Source of the DNA: Neopestalotiopsis rosae
Taxonomy: Eukaryota > Ascomycota > Sordariomycetes > Amphisphaeriales > Sporocadaceae
Length of the DNA: 64,000 bases
Direction of reading: 5' to 3'
Assembly (NCBI GenBank): GCA_023078685.1
Contig: JALGAS010000006.1
Span: 4,650,001-4,714,000, forward strand
Part shown: positions 12,419 through 24,064 of the stretch, one piece after another
How the letters are laid out: every line of letters begins with the position of its first letter
Position numbering within the stretch: position 1 is the stretch's first letter
Translations under genes and position numbers: made by a program
The notes under the pieces: model-generated
The model's input: the letters and a program-made list of their open reading frames with translations, nothing else
What the model was told of the DNA's origin: nothing
Database searches by the model: none

Positions 12419-13414
12419 ATGAATCAGATCCGCCAAATTCAGACGCTGAACAAGCGCGAGCTTGAAGCCGGAATATACGATCCTGCTGCCTCTTGGCACG
12501 CCGATTATCGCGATACAGCTTTCGTCAATTTCGGCGGCCTGCCCTACAACTTGTCCGAGGGTGACGTCTTGACAATCTTTTCGCAATTTGGCGAGCCTGT
12601 ATTCCTGAAGCTTGCGAGAGATAAAGAGACTGGAAAGAGTAAAGGCTTCGGGTGGTTAAAGTATGAAGACCAGAGAAGTTGCGATCTCGCGGTGGACAAC
12701 CTTGGAGGAGCTGAGATTGCTGGGAGGCTGATCAGAGTCGATCATGCACGGTACAAGGCACGAGATGACGAGGACGAGAGCGAGTTCAGGGTAGGCTGGG
12801 AAGATCTCAAGAGAAGAGAGCGGCAGGACCGTGGCGAGAAGAGTGAAAGCGAGAGTGAAGAGGAACAAGAGGTGGTCAGAAGACCAATGATTCAAGAGGA
12901 GAAGGAGCTCGCCAAGCTAATTGCCGAGCATGATGAGGACGATCCTATGAAGGCTTTCTTGATCGAAGAAAAGAAGAAGGAAGTAGAAGAAGCATTACAG
13001 AAAGCAGAAAAGAAAGAGCGAAAACACAGGCACAGGCATCACAGGAGTCACCGATCACATAGGTCCGGAGAAGACGAAGATGATCGGGACAAGAGACGGT
13101 CAAGACACGATACAAGTCCTCTGGCAGACGATCGACGCAGAGATGAGAAACTAGGTGGCCGAGACCTTGATAAAGACCGGGACCGCAGAAATCGCGAACA
13201 TGGTCGTGACGGAGAACGGAATAGAGACCGCCGGCGACGGGACGACCATGAGGATTCCGAGAGGCGCCGCGATAGAGATGGACGACGAGATCGAGATGCT
13301 GGAGGTGACGGCCAACGGCATCGCCACAGACCACGGGATACCCAGGACGATAGGGATCGTAAGAGTCACCGTAGAAGCAGGAGTAGATCTCCACGCGCGC
13401 GTGAGAACAGATGA
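12419..13414 (+). CDS. ist3: Ist3/Snu17-type RNA-binding protein of the RES spliceosome complex
   Basis: This is a single exon of 331 residues. Ist3 (human RBMX2, fission yeast Cwf29) is the scaffold of the RES complex, which joins the activated spliceosome and helps retain and splice pre-mRNA in the nucleus. The N-terminus MNQIRQIQTLN and the stretch SWHADYRDTAFVNFGGL are family signatures just before the RRM (about residues 33-112). RNP2 is FVNFGGL and RNP1 is KGFGWLKY. Right after the RRM comes the DHARYK helix extension used to bind partner proteins. The tail (about 125-331) is highly charged, first acidic, then rich in Arg-Asp, Arg-Glu and Arg-Ser dipeptides. Budding yeast Ist3 is only about half this length, so the tail resembles the longer animal form. 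Assignment is secure; tail function is inferred. Confidence 0.9.
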   Translation: MNQIRQIQTLNKRELEAGIYDPAASWHADYRDTAFVNFGGLPYNLSEGDVLTIFSQFGEPVFLKLARDKETGKSKGFGWLKYEDQRSCDLAVDNLGGAEIAGRLIRVDHARYKARDDEDESEFRVGWEDLKRRERQDRGEKSESESEEEQEVVRRPMIQEEKELAKLIAEHDEDDPMKAFLIEEKKKEVEEALQKAEKKERKHRHRHHRSHRSHRSGEDEDDRDKRRSRHDTSPLADDRRRDEKLGGRDLDKDRDRRNREHGRDGERNRDRRRRDDHEDSERRRDRDGRRDRDAGGDGQRHRHRPRDTQDDRDRKSHRRSRSRSPRARENR

Positions 13415-13538
13415 TCACAGAACAGACGTCGTAGTTTGAAATCATTAGAAATTACCCCTTGCGCTGATCCTAGAACTCCGAAGCCATGTCGCTGTAAAAC
13501 CTCATGTAATGTCTGTGGACGCCTGAGTGATGGCACGC

Positions 13539-14758
13539 CTAACTCCCACCTCCCAGATACCGCTTCCATCCTCGTCGGACCAATACTCGGGCACCACCCT
13601 CGTCTGTAGTCAACATGAATCTTTCCCAGCGAGCATCTTGCCCTGCGCCTACAACAATAAGGCACTCCTCCTCTGCCCAGCCAATGACGCCTTTGACGGG
13701 TCGTGTTGTGCCAAGAACGGCTGTACTCTCAATGGCAGCATTGCCAAGCGGCTCGTCACCAAGCTCGAACTTTGCCGTTGCAAATGAATATGTGTCCTGG
13801 AAAGGGCCAAACGGAATATTGGAGAGGAAGCCCCATCTGTTAGTACTGGCATCACCCGCGTTTGCTGTAGCTCCGGCCCCTGCTGGCGACTGTGTTGGAG
13901 GACTCGATCCAAGAGGGTTGCTTCTTCCGGGAGCCGAGACATCAAAGACATGCAGACTGCCCTTGGCGCTGGTACAAGCAAGCATTCTTCCACTGGGGCT
14001 GAATCGCAATGAATAGATTTGCGCAAACTCGCTGCCTCGCCTCCTTTCTGCAATCTTGGCACAACTGGATGTTGAGAAGACACGGATGATGGTTCCCTTC
14101 TCGCTTGCTGTTGCAAGCAGTTCTCCGTCTGTGGATAGCTGCAGTGCCTGCAGTCGCGATGTGTGAGCCGGAATAATACTGACATTCTCCGTAGCTAGCT
14201 CGACAACCTGGACTTGCCCTGGTGTTCGACCTGGAAAGACGAGCAGACGCTCAGTGAGGCAGCACAGTCCGAGAAGGTTATCTGCCGTTTCGTACGTTGC
14301 GAGAGGTCTAGGTTGTTTTGTGAACTCGTAAAGCCGGACGCTATTTTGTAGTACTACAGCGACGTGTTTCCTCGTCAACTGGACTCCGCGGATGGGAGTG
14401 AGGGCAGTGATTTCCAGCGCCACCTTGCCTTTGACCTCATCCCAAATCATAACCTTGTTGTTGGGGTACTTTGGCGATCGTCCCCCGCCGACCAGAGCAA
14501 TGTAGTTGGAACTGCCCATCATCTGCACCAAAGCCAACCCGCCGTTGAACTCACGAGACATGTTAAGAGTGCATGTCGAGGTGTGAAATACTGGGAGCGT
14601 ATCAGCGAGGAGATCTCGGATGGTAGGGTTATGAGACTGGTATACATACCGCAAAGACCGGTATTGAGACCGATGCTGAAGCGGCTGGCATCATGGTTAA
14701 AGGCCACGGACAGCACGGTCGGCTCATGGGAAGCCTCTATCGGGGGCCTGGTATTCAT
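13539..14758 (-). CDS. hsv2: PROPPIN, Hsv2/WIPI3-4 type WD40 protein
   Basis: Two exons (14758-14650 and 14590-13539) give 386 residues. PROPPINs are seven-bladed propellers that bind PtdIns3P and PtdIns(3,5)P2 and act in autophagy and endosomal traffic. Landmarks are LSVAFNHDASRFSIGLNTGL in blade 1, NKVMIWDE, and the C-terminal ARWERFML...GWKRYLG. The phosphoinositide-binding motif, normally F/L-RRG, reads RRRG here (residues 219-222), so both arginines are kept but the preceding hydrophobic residue is Arg. A low-complexity Ala/Thr/Pro loop sits in the region of the membrane-inserting loop. The intron fuses GLC to VFHTS with a conserved frame. It could be the Atg18 paralogue instead, but size and the C-terminal sequence favour Hsv2. 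It ends 124 bp from the end of ist3 (convergent). Confidence 0.85.
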
Positions 14759-16273
14759 CGTAGCTTGTGTACCACCAGGTGTGAAACGAATGAAATTGTG
14801 TAGTCTAGTTGGTCGGGTGATGCTCTCAGTTCATGTCGTCCCAACGCGGCATGAAGTCACCTTGGCGTGGAACAAGACGGAGGATGCGCTAGTCAAGACA
14901 GGTTGAGGGGGACGATCAAGGTGAGATCATGTGTTGGCTCTGCAGCTTTCTTATACTGGTAAGAATAATAGAACAGCCGCACGGCCTGCGCGGACAAATG
15001 AGAAAGAGAATAATCCAGCTGTTCCTGCCCCAGGCAGCGTAAATCGACTGAAACGATGCCCGAAAAGTACACGGGTGTTTATGTGCTGTAGCCTGCAATG
15101 TGAATAAAACTGTGCTGGTTGGAGTTCCTAAAACTCTAGGTAATGTACTCTGTACTCTGTAGCTACAGGCACCATACAGTTCTAGCGGGGAAGGCGCCGG
15201 CGTTGGTGAAACCTACAGCCTATCAAGGACCACCATGAGCAAAAGATGAAAGAACCCCGAATTCCATGGTCTTTATAAGAGCCTCCCCGAAGAAAGACAC
15301 CTTCACATGCGAGTCAATTCATAACGCAAGGAGATGTTTTCACTAAGCTCCACGTCTTTTCAGAAATAGGATGCGACTGAGATAGATGCGCAACGCTGAT
15401 CCGGAGATTGGGATGGAACATGGGATGGCAACGGAAGCACGGGCCATGTATCATGAGCATACTTGATACGGAAACAAAGTAACATAAAACTGTCTGGTTT
15501 CCTCATGATTCATCAAATATTCGCGGGAAGTCAGGTAACGTCCGTGATCAAGAAATGTAAATCATAGCATAGTCATGGTACAATTTATAATAGCGAGGAA
15601 TTGAGTCAATCTATCCAAATATATCGGTTGGCTGATGCTTTGGGGCCTAGTCACTCTCCCTGATCACCATGATATACATGGGTGACACCAGTCGCCGTTG
15701 CCCACAAGCGTACTCCGTGCCATCAATCATCTTACTCATCTCTCAATACGGCTTGTAATAAATCTCACCATCCCACCTGCTGGGACCAGATTGATCTCTC
15801 TTTTTCAGTCCACAATTGCATTGTTACAGTAAACACTTGCTGCAGTATATCGAGGGCTTATTGATACAAAAAGAAATAGCTCTGGGCGTTCGTGTCCAAC
15901 ATATATCCCGCCATAGTCGTCAAGCAGAGTGGAAATATGACCGCCATCCGTGGTGGAACATGTACAAACCTCTCCCACGGGAGGGTATTTTGAGGATGCG
16001 CCGCGATTGCAGTAGTGGTTTGGGAAGTATATCATCACACCACAGCGGCATGAAACTCTGTGTTCGCTGGAGGCTTGTCTGAACCCTTCAGCTGGACATG
16101 TACAGAGTATAAACTCGCACCAACGGCATATGTCATGTAGGTAGGGACAGACGTAGTAATCATTGTACATAGTAGGCAAATATTCACTCTGATATCTGCT
16201 TACCCCTGAGTTGGCCCCAAAATGGCTGTTTGTGGAGTATTTGTATTGGCAGCAAGCAACGGCGGGTCTATGA
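14759..16273. other. Intergenic, no gene recognised
   Basis: This is the upstream space of hsv2 (minus) and the septin gene (plus). Short frames around 15682-16179 on both strands have no family features. Promoter elements must lie here, but none can be defined by eye. Confidence 0.4.
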
Positions 16274-17068
16274 TCTGTGCTGCCCCTGACGGCTCGTTCT
16301 CTTAGCTCGAGCAGCTAATCAGCGGCCTGTGGACCAATTGGACCCTGCACTTGCCCAAGCTTGCCCGGCAGCAGGTTTAGCAGCAGCCCAGCGCGTTTCC
16401 CTCCCAAGCTCCCCCAAATTCGAAGACGTGACCCCCCTCCAAAGCTGCCCACTCCAAGTGCTCCCTGCCCAGGTTGATCGCGACCTCTGGACCCCTGCCG
16501 ACAGCACCTGCAGCACTTTTGTGGTGGTGAAATTAGCAGAAACATCAACCACTCGCGGGAATTCTGGGGCTAATTACTGGGGATCTCGACCTAAATTGCT
16601 TGAACGCAGGCAGGTACCTTGCCGCGCACTGGAAGAAGCACGTATCGGCCCTCCAGTCACTCAGGCACTCTCTGTTTGGCTGTCTGTCCTCTCTCTGTCG
16701 TCGTCTGGTCCTGGTCTCTGCTTGGACGAGTAACACCCGATCCCCGACCTCTCAATCTGCCAATCTGCCATCCCTCAAGCCAAACCCCCAACGGCCAGCA
16801 GACTGCAAGTCCCCTTTTTTGTGTGAAGATACCCTTTTTTTTCTCGCGACATCACGACTTTTGGACGAACATCCGCATCGTCACGTTTTTTTCTCACTAC
16901 ATTCCTTCAAGACAGCATTTGTCTCCGTCGTCTGTTTCGACTTTCCTCCTCCTTCTTCCCTTTGGCGCCACCCAAATATCGACGATTCGCGGTACCTAAG
17001 GTCCTAATTTCGCCCAGTCCATTAATTGCCCTCTGCGAGACCTCAGACCAAGAAAAGGATAGCTCATT
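16274..17068 (+). promoter_or_regulatory. ATG-free pyrimidine-rich leader of the septin gene
   Basis: No ATG triplet occurs on the plus strand for about 795 bp before 17069, where about a dozen would be expected by chance. C/T-rich blocks increase towards the gene. This is the signature of a long transcribed leader that scanning ribosomes cross. Exact transcription start is unknown. Confidence 0.5.
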
Positions 17069-18950
17069 ATGTCTTCCCCAGCTGTACGTATTTCGAAAAC
17101 CCAAAGGACCCATTGCCCAAGAGGCTAGACGCCTGCTATCCATCTCCTTTCTCGAATCCACAGAGACGAATCTCCCGTCCACTTCCCAGAGCACCTACCT
17201 ACCTGCTCGACTGACCAACTTGCCTGGTCTCGGTGTCTGGAGCAACACCTTACCCTATCTTGGCTCAAGACTACTCATTCAAACACCATCATCACATCGC
17301 CGACAAGAGAAAGCCGTCGTTGGACTCTCGCTACCTCGTCTTCGACTCTCTTCATATTTCAATCGCTAATCCTCCATGCCACTACAGAAGATGATTCGCC
17401 GAAAGAAGAACGTGAAGAAGGGAATCCAGTTCTGCCTGATGGTCTGCGGTGCCTCAGGAACAGGTACTTAACACCACCATCCTCGACTCTCCTCCACTAC
17501 AATTGCCCTTTGCGAGTCTTTAGTGTCTGTTGGGTCAATCGCAACCACAGACACGTATTCGACCCGTCGTCGCATATCACCTCGAACACCGTTGCGCCAA
17601 GAAAGTACTGACATATCAACTCCTTTCCACAGGTAGAACGACCTTCGTCAACACCCTCTGCGGCAAGAGCGTGCTTAACCACAAGGACTCGGACGATGCC
17701 AGTGCTGCCCACGTCGAGGACGGTGTCAAGATCAAGCCTATCACAGTCGGTATGTCGAATATGCAGCCCCAATGGCTCCTCGAAATTTGGCGCCTCGCCT
17801 TCTGGTTGGACCAGTCACTGACATTATTACAGAGCTTGAGTTGGACGAGGAGGGCACTCGTATCTCCTTGACCATCGTTGACACGCCCGGTTTCGGTGAC
17901 CAAATTGACAATGAAGCGAGGTAAGTCGCCCCGCGCATAATTATCAATGAGTTTCACGTGTACTGACAGTCACGATAACAGCTTCTCAGAGATTGTTGGC
18001 TATCTCGAGAGACAATATGATGATATCTTGGCCGAGGAGTCGCGTATCAAGCGTAACCCCAGATTCAGGGACAACCGTGTCCATGCTATGCTCTACTTCA
18101 TTACCCCAACTGGTCACGGGTATGTTTGGCTTGCTTCGAGGTCTTCGTGCTTGGTTTTGTGTTACTAACTCGTGACTGCAGTCTTCGTGAACTCGACATC
18201 GAGCTGATGAAGCGCCTGGCTCCCCGCGTCAACGTCATTCCCGTCATCGGTAGAGCCGATTCCCTTACTCCCCACGAACTGGCCGAATCCAAGAAGTTGG
18301 TCATGGAGGATATTGAGCACTACCGCATTCCTGTGTACAACTTCCCGTACGACATTGAGGAGGATGACGAGGACACAGTCGAGGAGAACGCCGAGCTGAG
18401 AGGTCTCATGCCTTTCGCCATTGTCGGTTCTGAGGACATCATTGAGATTGGCGGCCGTACAGTCCGCGCCAGACAGTACCCCTGGGGTGTTGTGGAGGTT
18501 GACAACCCTCGTCACTCGGATTTCCTTGCTATTCGCTCGGCTCTTCTCCACAGCCATCTCGCAGATCTCAAGGAAATCACTCACGACTTCTTGTACGAAA
18601 ACTACCGTACTGAGAAGCTCAGCAAGAGCGTCGAGGGTGGTGCTGGAGTGTATGTATTACTTGAAAATTCCCCTCGCAACTATGCTAACCAGATTTTTAG
18701 GGACTCCTCCATGAACCCCGAAGATCTCGCATCGCAGTCCGTTCGACTCAAGGAGGAGCAGCTCCGCCGCGAAGAGGAGAAGCTGCGCGAGATCGAGATC
18801 AAGGTCCAGCGCGAGATCAACGAGAAGCGTCAAGAGCTGCTCGCCCGCGAATCCCAGCTCCGCGAGATAGAGGCCCGGATGCAGCGCGAGGCCTCTGCAG
18901 TTTCTCAGGCTTCGCCGATTCCCGAAGCCAACGGCGACCACGAGGCTTAA
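17069..18950 (+). CDS. aspA: Septin, Cdc11/AspA class
   Basis: Seven exons (17069-17083, 17388-17463, 17633-17749, 17833-17920, 17982-18119, 18182-18649, 18701-18950) give 383 residues. Septins form GTP-binding filaments at septation and branching sites; Cdc11-class subunits sit at the ends of the hetero-oligomer. The polybasic membrane-binding stretch MIRRKKNVKKG precedes the P-loop GASGTGRTT, in which Lys is replaced by Arg, a Cdc11-class hallmark. DTPGFG is the G3 motif and GRADSLT the G4 motif. The last 90 residues form a charged coiled coil. The first exon encodes only MSSPA; its donor (GTACGT) and the branch site and acceptor before 17388 are near consensus. An alternative is an unspliced start at 17376 (MPLQKMIRR...), with the 17069 ATG then opening a 19-codon upstream ORF. 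Confidence 0.9.
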
Positions 18951-20226
18951 TTACGCATTTTCTGACCTTCATCTGTTTTTCTCTACGATTTCTACCGCAA
19001 TGATGGCCAGACAAAAGCACGGATTCGCAGGCGTTGGATGTCTTGATATCCCCTCTTGCCTCGCAATTTGCCTTGAGAGGTGACGGCGGCGGCATTTGCA
19101 CCTACTCGCATTTATTTTTTACAGATCAGGGGACCACTAATTCGAGATGCGGTTTGCAAGGAACGACAGATAGAGGCTTCGTCGTGTTTCTGGTGAAAAC
19201 TGTAATTTGACTTCAGCGGGAAGTCAAGATGTTGCATGATGCAGACATGGCAGTTGTTGCAAGTGGCATTGAGCTACGGATTCCTGATCTGATATGACGA
19301 GCCATCATATCACTTACTACTTATTGACGACTTCTGAAGACCATGGACGAGGATTCCCGCCTGCTTGATGTAATACTTTGCGAGAGTTGCCGTCTTGTCT
19401 CTTTACTTACTATTTTACTACCCTTTTACTTTTAAAATGATGCCGAGACCTTTCCTAGCACTTTTGGCCTTCTAATGCAGACATTGAAATTATCGCGCTT
19501 TCTTGTTGCAAACGTGACCATCTGGCGGATGATGATTTGCAGATGACAAGTTATAACTTGCATCGTGTTTGTCGGTGTGGTTAGTCTTCATGTATACTTC
19601 GCCGTGTCGTGAGTATCATGCGTCAGCCTTCGTATTGATTGGCTGGTTTCTACGACACTGACATCAATCATGTTGAATGTGACATATACATACCTCCGGA
19701 TGAGTACTTGATCAATGCTGAATGATTGTAATGATGAGAAAATGACACAAAAGTATGGTATAGATCTTGACGTTCCGTGGCAAACTTGATGGTCCAGCGC
19801 AGATATTCCGCCAACTGAATTCATCCGCACTTGTGTTCAGAGCTGCACATTCAAGAATGTGTCTTAATTGAATTAGAGAATCTCACATTTATTTTATTAG
19901 ATGATGAGCAAGACCGGGATAGCTGAGGAGAAGCAGATCTTGAAAAGGAAAAAAAAAAAAAACATAGTGACTCAATTAAACGGCTATTGGAACAGAAAGC
20001 ATACATGTGCCCACGATCCCGAGGATGCCATGCTCAAATTTTGTAGCGAGGACGAGGATAATTACAAAGCAAACCATCTGATCCCATTGTGAAAGTTGTT
20101 GTATTCATTTCTTTCACAGCTTTGCAATCAAGACCTTAATACTTCCGACTCTTTCGAAAATCCAGTATTTTCTCCAATCTGCTCAGGTGTCGCGTTAGCA
20201 CTATGACGTCCGATTGTCTTCTCCGA
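18951..20226. other. Convergent intergenic space
   Basis: It holds the 3' ends of the septin gene (plus) and the Bax-inhibitor gene (minus). It is AT-richer than the flanking genes and has a 12-13-bp adenine run near 19950. No gene or structured RNA was recognised. Confidence 0.45.
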
Positions 20227-21125
20227 TCAGTTGTTCTGCTGGCTGTTCAAGATGCGCAGGATGGCCAAGAACAGGTTGAGGATGTCCAAGTACAGACTGA
20301 TGGCGGCAGCAATCTCCTCCTCAACGTGGTGGTGGCGAATAACCATTTGTGTGTCAACCAGGATGTAGCCTGAGAAGATCAGGGCTGCTAGACCGCCGTA
20401 GATCAACTCGCCGGTACTGCTGTAGGGGAAGAAGGCGGCCATGAAGCCGAACAGAATCAATCCCCAAACAGCGCCAAAGAGGTATGGCATCCACGATGTG
20501 AAGTCATACTTTGTCTGACATGCGAAGAGTGTCAGGAAGACAAAGATACCTCCAGTCAGGAAGACAGCATTCAATACGATGGATGACTTGTAGAAAGAAA
20601 CGATGACGGAGACGGAGTATGCTTCGAGGAGCGTGAAGCCACTCAGGAAGAGCAAATTGGTCGGGTAGGACTTGCGCTTCCAGTAAGTGAGAAGCATAAA
20701 TCCGATTGCGCCGAAAAGCTGTTATCAGTCAATGGTCAGCAAGTCATGCGCATGTATGGATACAAGCGTTTGTCACGTACAGAAACGAAGACGAGGGCGG
20801 GATGCGACTGAATCCAGGCCTTGTAGCCCTCACTCCAAAAGCTGAGGCCGCTGACGACGGCTGTGACGATGAGCTGCGCAGTCAGGATGGTGTAGACCTT
20901 GCGAATGAACTGATTGCGAATATCGACGGTGGCCTCGGCCACGGAGCCGCCAAACTTGAAATCATCCGGAATGTTGTCCTCGCTGCTACGCGCCTCGCCG
21001 CCGCCAAAGAGGCGATCTGAATCTTGGGCGCTGCCAGCGGCCTGGTAGGAGGGCGGGGCCTGATCCCAGGTTCCCTCTTCGGGGTCCTGCGTGGGAGCAG
21101 GCTGATATTTGGCGGTGCTTGCCAT
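20227..21125 (-). CDS. bxi1: Bax inhibitor-1 / LFG family membrane protein
   Basis: Two exons (21125-20781 and 20718-20227) give 278 residues. BI-1/TMBIM proteins are seven-pass ER, Golgi or vacuolar proteins linked to calcium leak and stress-induced cell death; the yeast member is Bxi1/Ybh3. The first 80 residues are hydrophilic and Pro/Asp-rich (PAPTQDPEEGTWDQAPPSYQ). A conserved cytosolic segment, VDIRNQFIRKVYTILTAQL, leads into the first membrane span. Six further hydrophobic segments follow. The di-aspartyl-sensor region appears as YILVDTQMVIRHHHVEEEIAAAISLYLDILNLF, and the C-terminus LRILNSQQNN is family-typical. The splice joins LVFVS to LFGAIGFM. Two CACGTG boxes lie 336-408 bp upstream of the start. 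Confidence 0.9.
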
Positions 21126-21460
21126 GGCGCTGTTCAACTCGTGATGGAAGGCCAGTAAATGAAGTCTGATCGATATAAGACGCCCGCGATGTTGAGGTGC
21201 GTAGGTTGAAGGTGGAAAAGAAAGTGACGAGGTCGCCCGTAATGTCCGTAGCTCAAAGGTAAGATTACCGTCGCGTACGTCAGCAGTTTATTAGGCACCT
21301 CCAATGTAGGCAGCCAGCGCCCGTTCGCTGCGGCGCAGAAGAAGCTCAGACCGACCGCTGGAAGCTTCCTTTCGTGGTGCTCTAGCCAAAGTCACGTTAA
21401 TGGGCTGCATTAGAATTTCTGGGGCTTTCCAGCACCCGGCAGGGAGGGCCTAGCACTGTG

Positions 21461-21533
21461 CACGTGCTGGGCCTCATGGTATCGTAATTGGACACACCCC
21501 ATTAACCTCTATCGAGATCTCGTGAGCCACGTG
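21461..21533. promoter_or_regulatory. Pair of CACGTG E-boxes upstream of bxi1
   Basis: Perfect CACGTG hexamers occur at 21461-21466 and 21528-21533, 67 bp apart, upstream of the minus-strand bxi1 gene. bHLH factors (for example SREBP- or Cbf1-like) bind this core. The link to either neighbour is inference. Confidence 0.35.
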
Positions 21534-23354
21534 TGGCGATCTTCGACTGACAGGTGCAAGTGGCATAGAACCGGGCCATTCATACTTCCTATCTGTTTGG
21601 TTTATTTGAGGACCAAGTCGTGGACATAACTCCAAGAGATCTCAGAGACTTGACAACGGTGTACCGAATCGCAATGAGTGTATTCTATCTTTAACCATAG
21701 GGTCAGATTTGTAACCATGATTATCACGGCTTGTTCTTCATATCACGACACATTGTAACGGGTTCAGCTTAGTAGCAAGTACACGCGTATCTGTGAAGAC
21801 CGCATCCTCTACGAAGTACGGTAAAGCGTCAACAAGATTGCCAGCAAACATCTTCGTTGACTCATCTTACAGATGGACAAGTGATCTTTTCTTGGTCAAT
21901 TATCGAGACTGGACATGAATATGAGTGCGCTCAGTATACGGTCCGTATTATGGTTTGGACATTTGCGCCAGCATAAGGATATGGCAATATCATTGGTCTG
22001 GTAGGGTGTGCCATACCACTCGCACGCACTGGGTAATGTCTAGATCTGTTTTGGGCCCTTTGCTGCGGGGAGATGGTGATGGGGTACAGGGTGGTTTGGG
22101 TGGGTAGGTGTGTATACTACTTGGTGCACGCCGCCTGAGTAGGGAAAAGAGTCCAGACTCAGTCTGAACGATGCCTTGTTTAGGGTAATGCTCGTTATTA
22201 CATATTCAAGATGGCGCACAAACATGTACAGTAAATACCGAGAGCTACAAGAATTCATAATATAGAAGAATAACAAGCCACAGCCCCTCTTTGTCTCTCA
22301 AACAAGACTGTATAAACCGTGGTTTTGATTAAATTTCTTGCTAATGCGTGAATGGGATGATCATGTAACACGGGAAGTTGTGATTGGCACTTGTTAGTGA
22401 TGAGAATTAGGAGAACCATGTCGAGTCTGCTTGTTACCAGATATGCAGCAGTGAAGACACGTTGGCTTAGGACTGCGCAACACATGTGCTAGAAGATCGT
22501 CCATGTAGGGGAATAATCGACACAGAATAGGAAAAAGAGGTCCCAAATGCACTGCCGACATGAACAAAAGAAGGTATTCTTTTGCTATTCAAGTACACTG
22601 ATATAGTGTAGTAGGGTAGGTACGAGGGGATCAACTTCAGTGACATCCGATCTGTGCTCAGTGCAACCCAATTTAATTGGAGCAGCTTGTTTCTTCTCTT
22701 TCACTGGCCTTGCTTGCGTGCTTGGTGGCGGCAACGGCCCTAGATCTGAATGGATTAGGAGGACCCCTGAACTCAAAAGTGTGAGAGGAGAGGGACGCGA
22801 AAAAAAAAAAAAGTTATCGGGCAACTGTAAAGCCCTTGCCCCTCATCCCTTTTTTTTGTCCTCCTTGGTATCGGCCGAGCTACAAGGAGTCAAGATTGCT
22901 AATGTAGCTTCTATGATGTCTCTAGCTCTTCGTAATAGGAGGTACGAAAATATTCAAGATGTAAAGGACAAGGTGGGAAATATAATATGTATTTGTGTTT
23001 TGAACAGAGCAGAGGAAGGATATCTGGAATATAATCAGATGACACAGAAAAAAAAAGAGACTATCGCAACCAGCCTCACAAGCAGCTGGCTCAACATGGG
23101 GTACATACAATAATAGTATACAACATACTACACTTGAGTATTGTCCTTCACCGCCTTGGAGGCCATAGCCTATGAAGCCTCCAGCCTCTCTTTTTGCCTT
23201 TCTCTTATTAGCAGTGCATGGATCGTCTCTGTAGCCAAGTCAAATCAACCCATCGACTTTCCTTTTCCCGATTTCGTGACTGGTCTGTTGCCGCCGCCGC
23301 TGCTGCTGGCCTTAGGTACACTGCACCGACCAAGGTCACCTACATAACTTGAAT
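21534..23354. other. Intergenic, no gene recognised
   Basis: A 157-codon plus-strand frame at 22640-23113 contains several homopolymer-derived Lys and Phe runs and no domain, so I do not call it. Otherwise only short frames and an adenine run at 22801-22812 are seen. Confidence 0.4.
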
Positions 23355-24064
23355 GGTTGCAGTGGAACCCCCAAGGTCAGGGTGCTTGCCTCGAGCTAAG
23401 GACCCGCTTTGCGTTTCGTTGCGGGCGGGGGGCCCACTATATTCTGGCACTTTGCAGTTCAACGATTTCTAGTCTACCAGTCGGGGCCCTCTTCAGTTGA
23501 CTGGCTGGCTGACTGTTGCTGGTCCTCTGCTTGGTCTGTTGTGTCCCTCTTCTCTCTATCTCTGATATCTGTCCGGTCTGTCTCTTGTCTCGTCAATTGG
23601 AAGTAAAAGCAACGAGAAACACTCTTCTTCTCACTCGCTGGATACAGAGCAGTGTTGTTACCTCGCCGACGGAAGACATTGCTTGTGTCAATGCCTGACT
23701 ATTGAGGCGGGAAACATCCACACAACTACTGGCCCGACACTCGTTTTGTCTCCAAACCCTCTCGCAGCTCCTCCTGCAGCACACAGAACAACCCTAAGAA
23801 CACAAAGACGACGCTTGCTAGCAGAATTGCTCCTCCTACAGTACCTACCGTCGACCAAAAGAGTGCACCCCAACTTGCGCGTTGCCTCTGCCATAAGACA
23901 AGCTCTTATTTGACATACCCAAGTCTTCGTCTCCCGCGGCCGCCGAGTACTCCAAGTCGCGTACATCGACGAGACCCTCAATTGGCCGTCGTCGGACCTA
24001 CAATTGCTTGAACAATTATATTCAGAAGACCCGACCGTTTCAGGGTCGCATATAAAGTCCCAAC
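23355..24064 (+). promoter_or_regulatory. ATG-depleted leader of the ceramide synthase gene with a minimal upstream ORF
   Basis: In 710 bp before the start codon only one ATG occurs, at 23691. It opens a four-codon frame (Met-Pro-Asp-Tyr, stop at 23703-23705). The segment is rich in C/T blocks. It reads as a long transcribed leader in which a tiny upstream ORF could tune translation. Transcript ends are not visible. Confidence 0.45.

Noticed and set aside
22640..23113. 157-codon plus-strand frame
   Set aside because: Contains Lys and Phe runs from homopolymer tracts, has no domain and no neighbouring exons.
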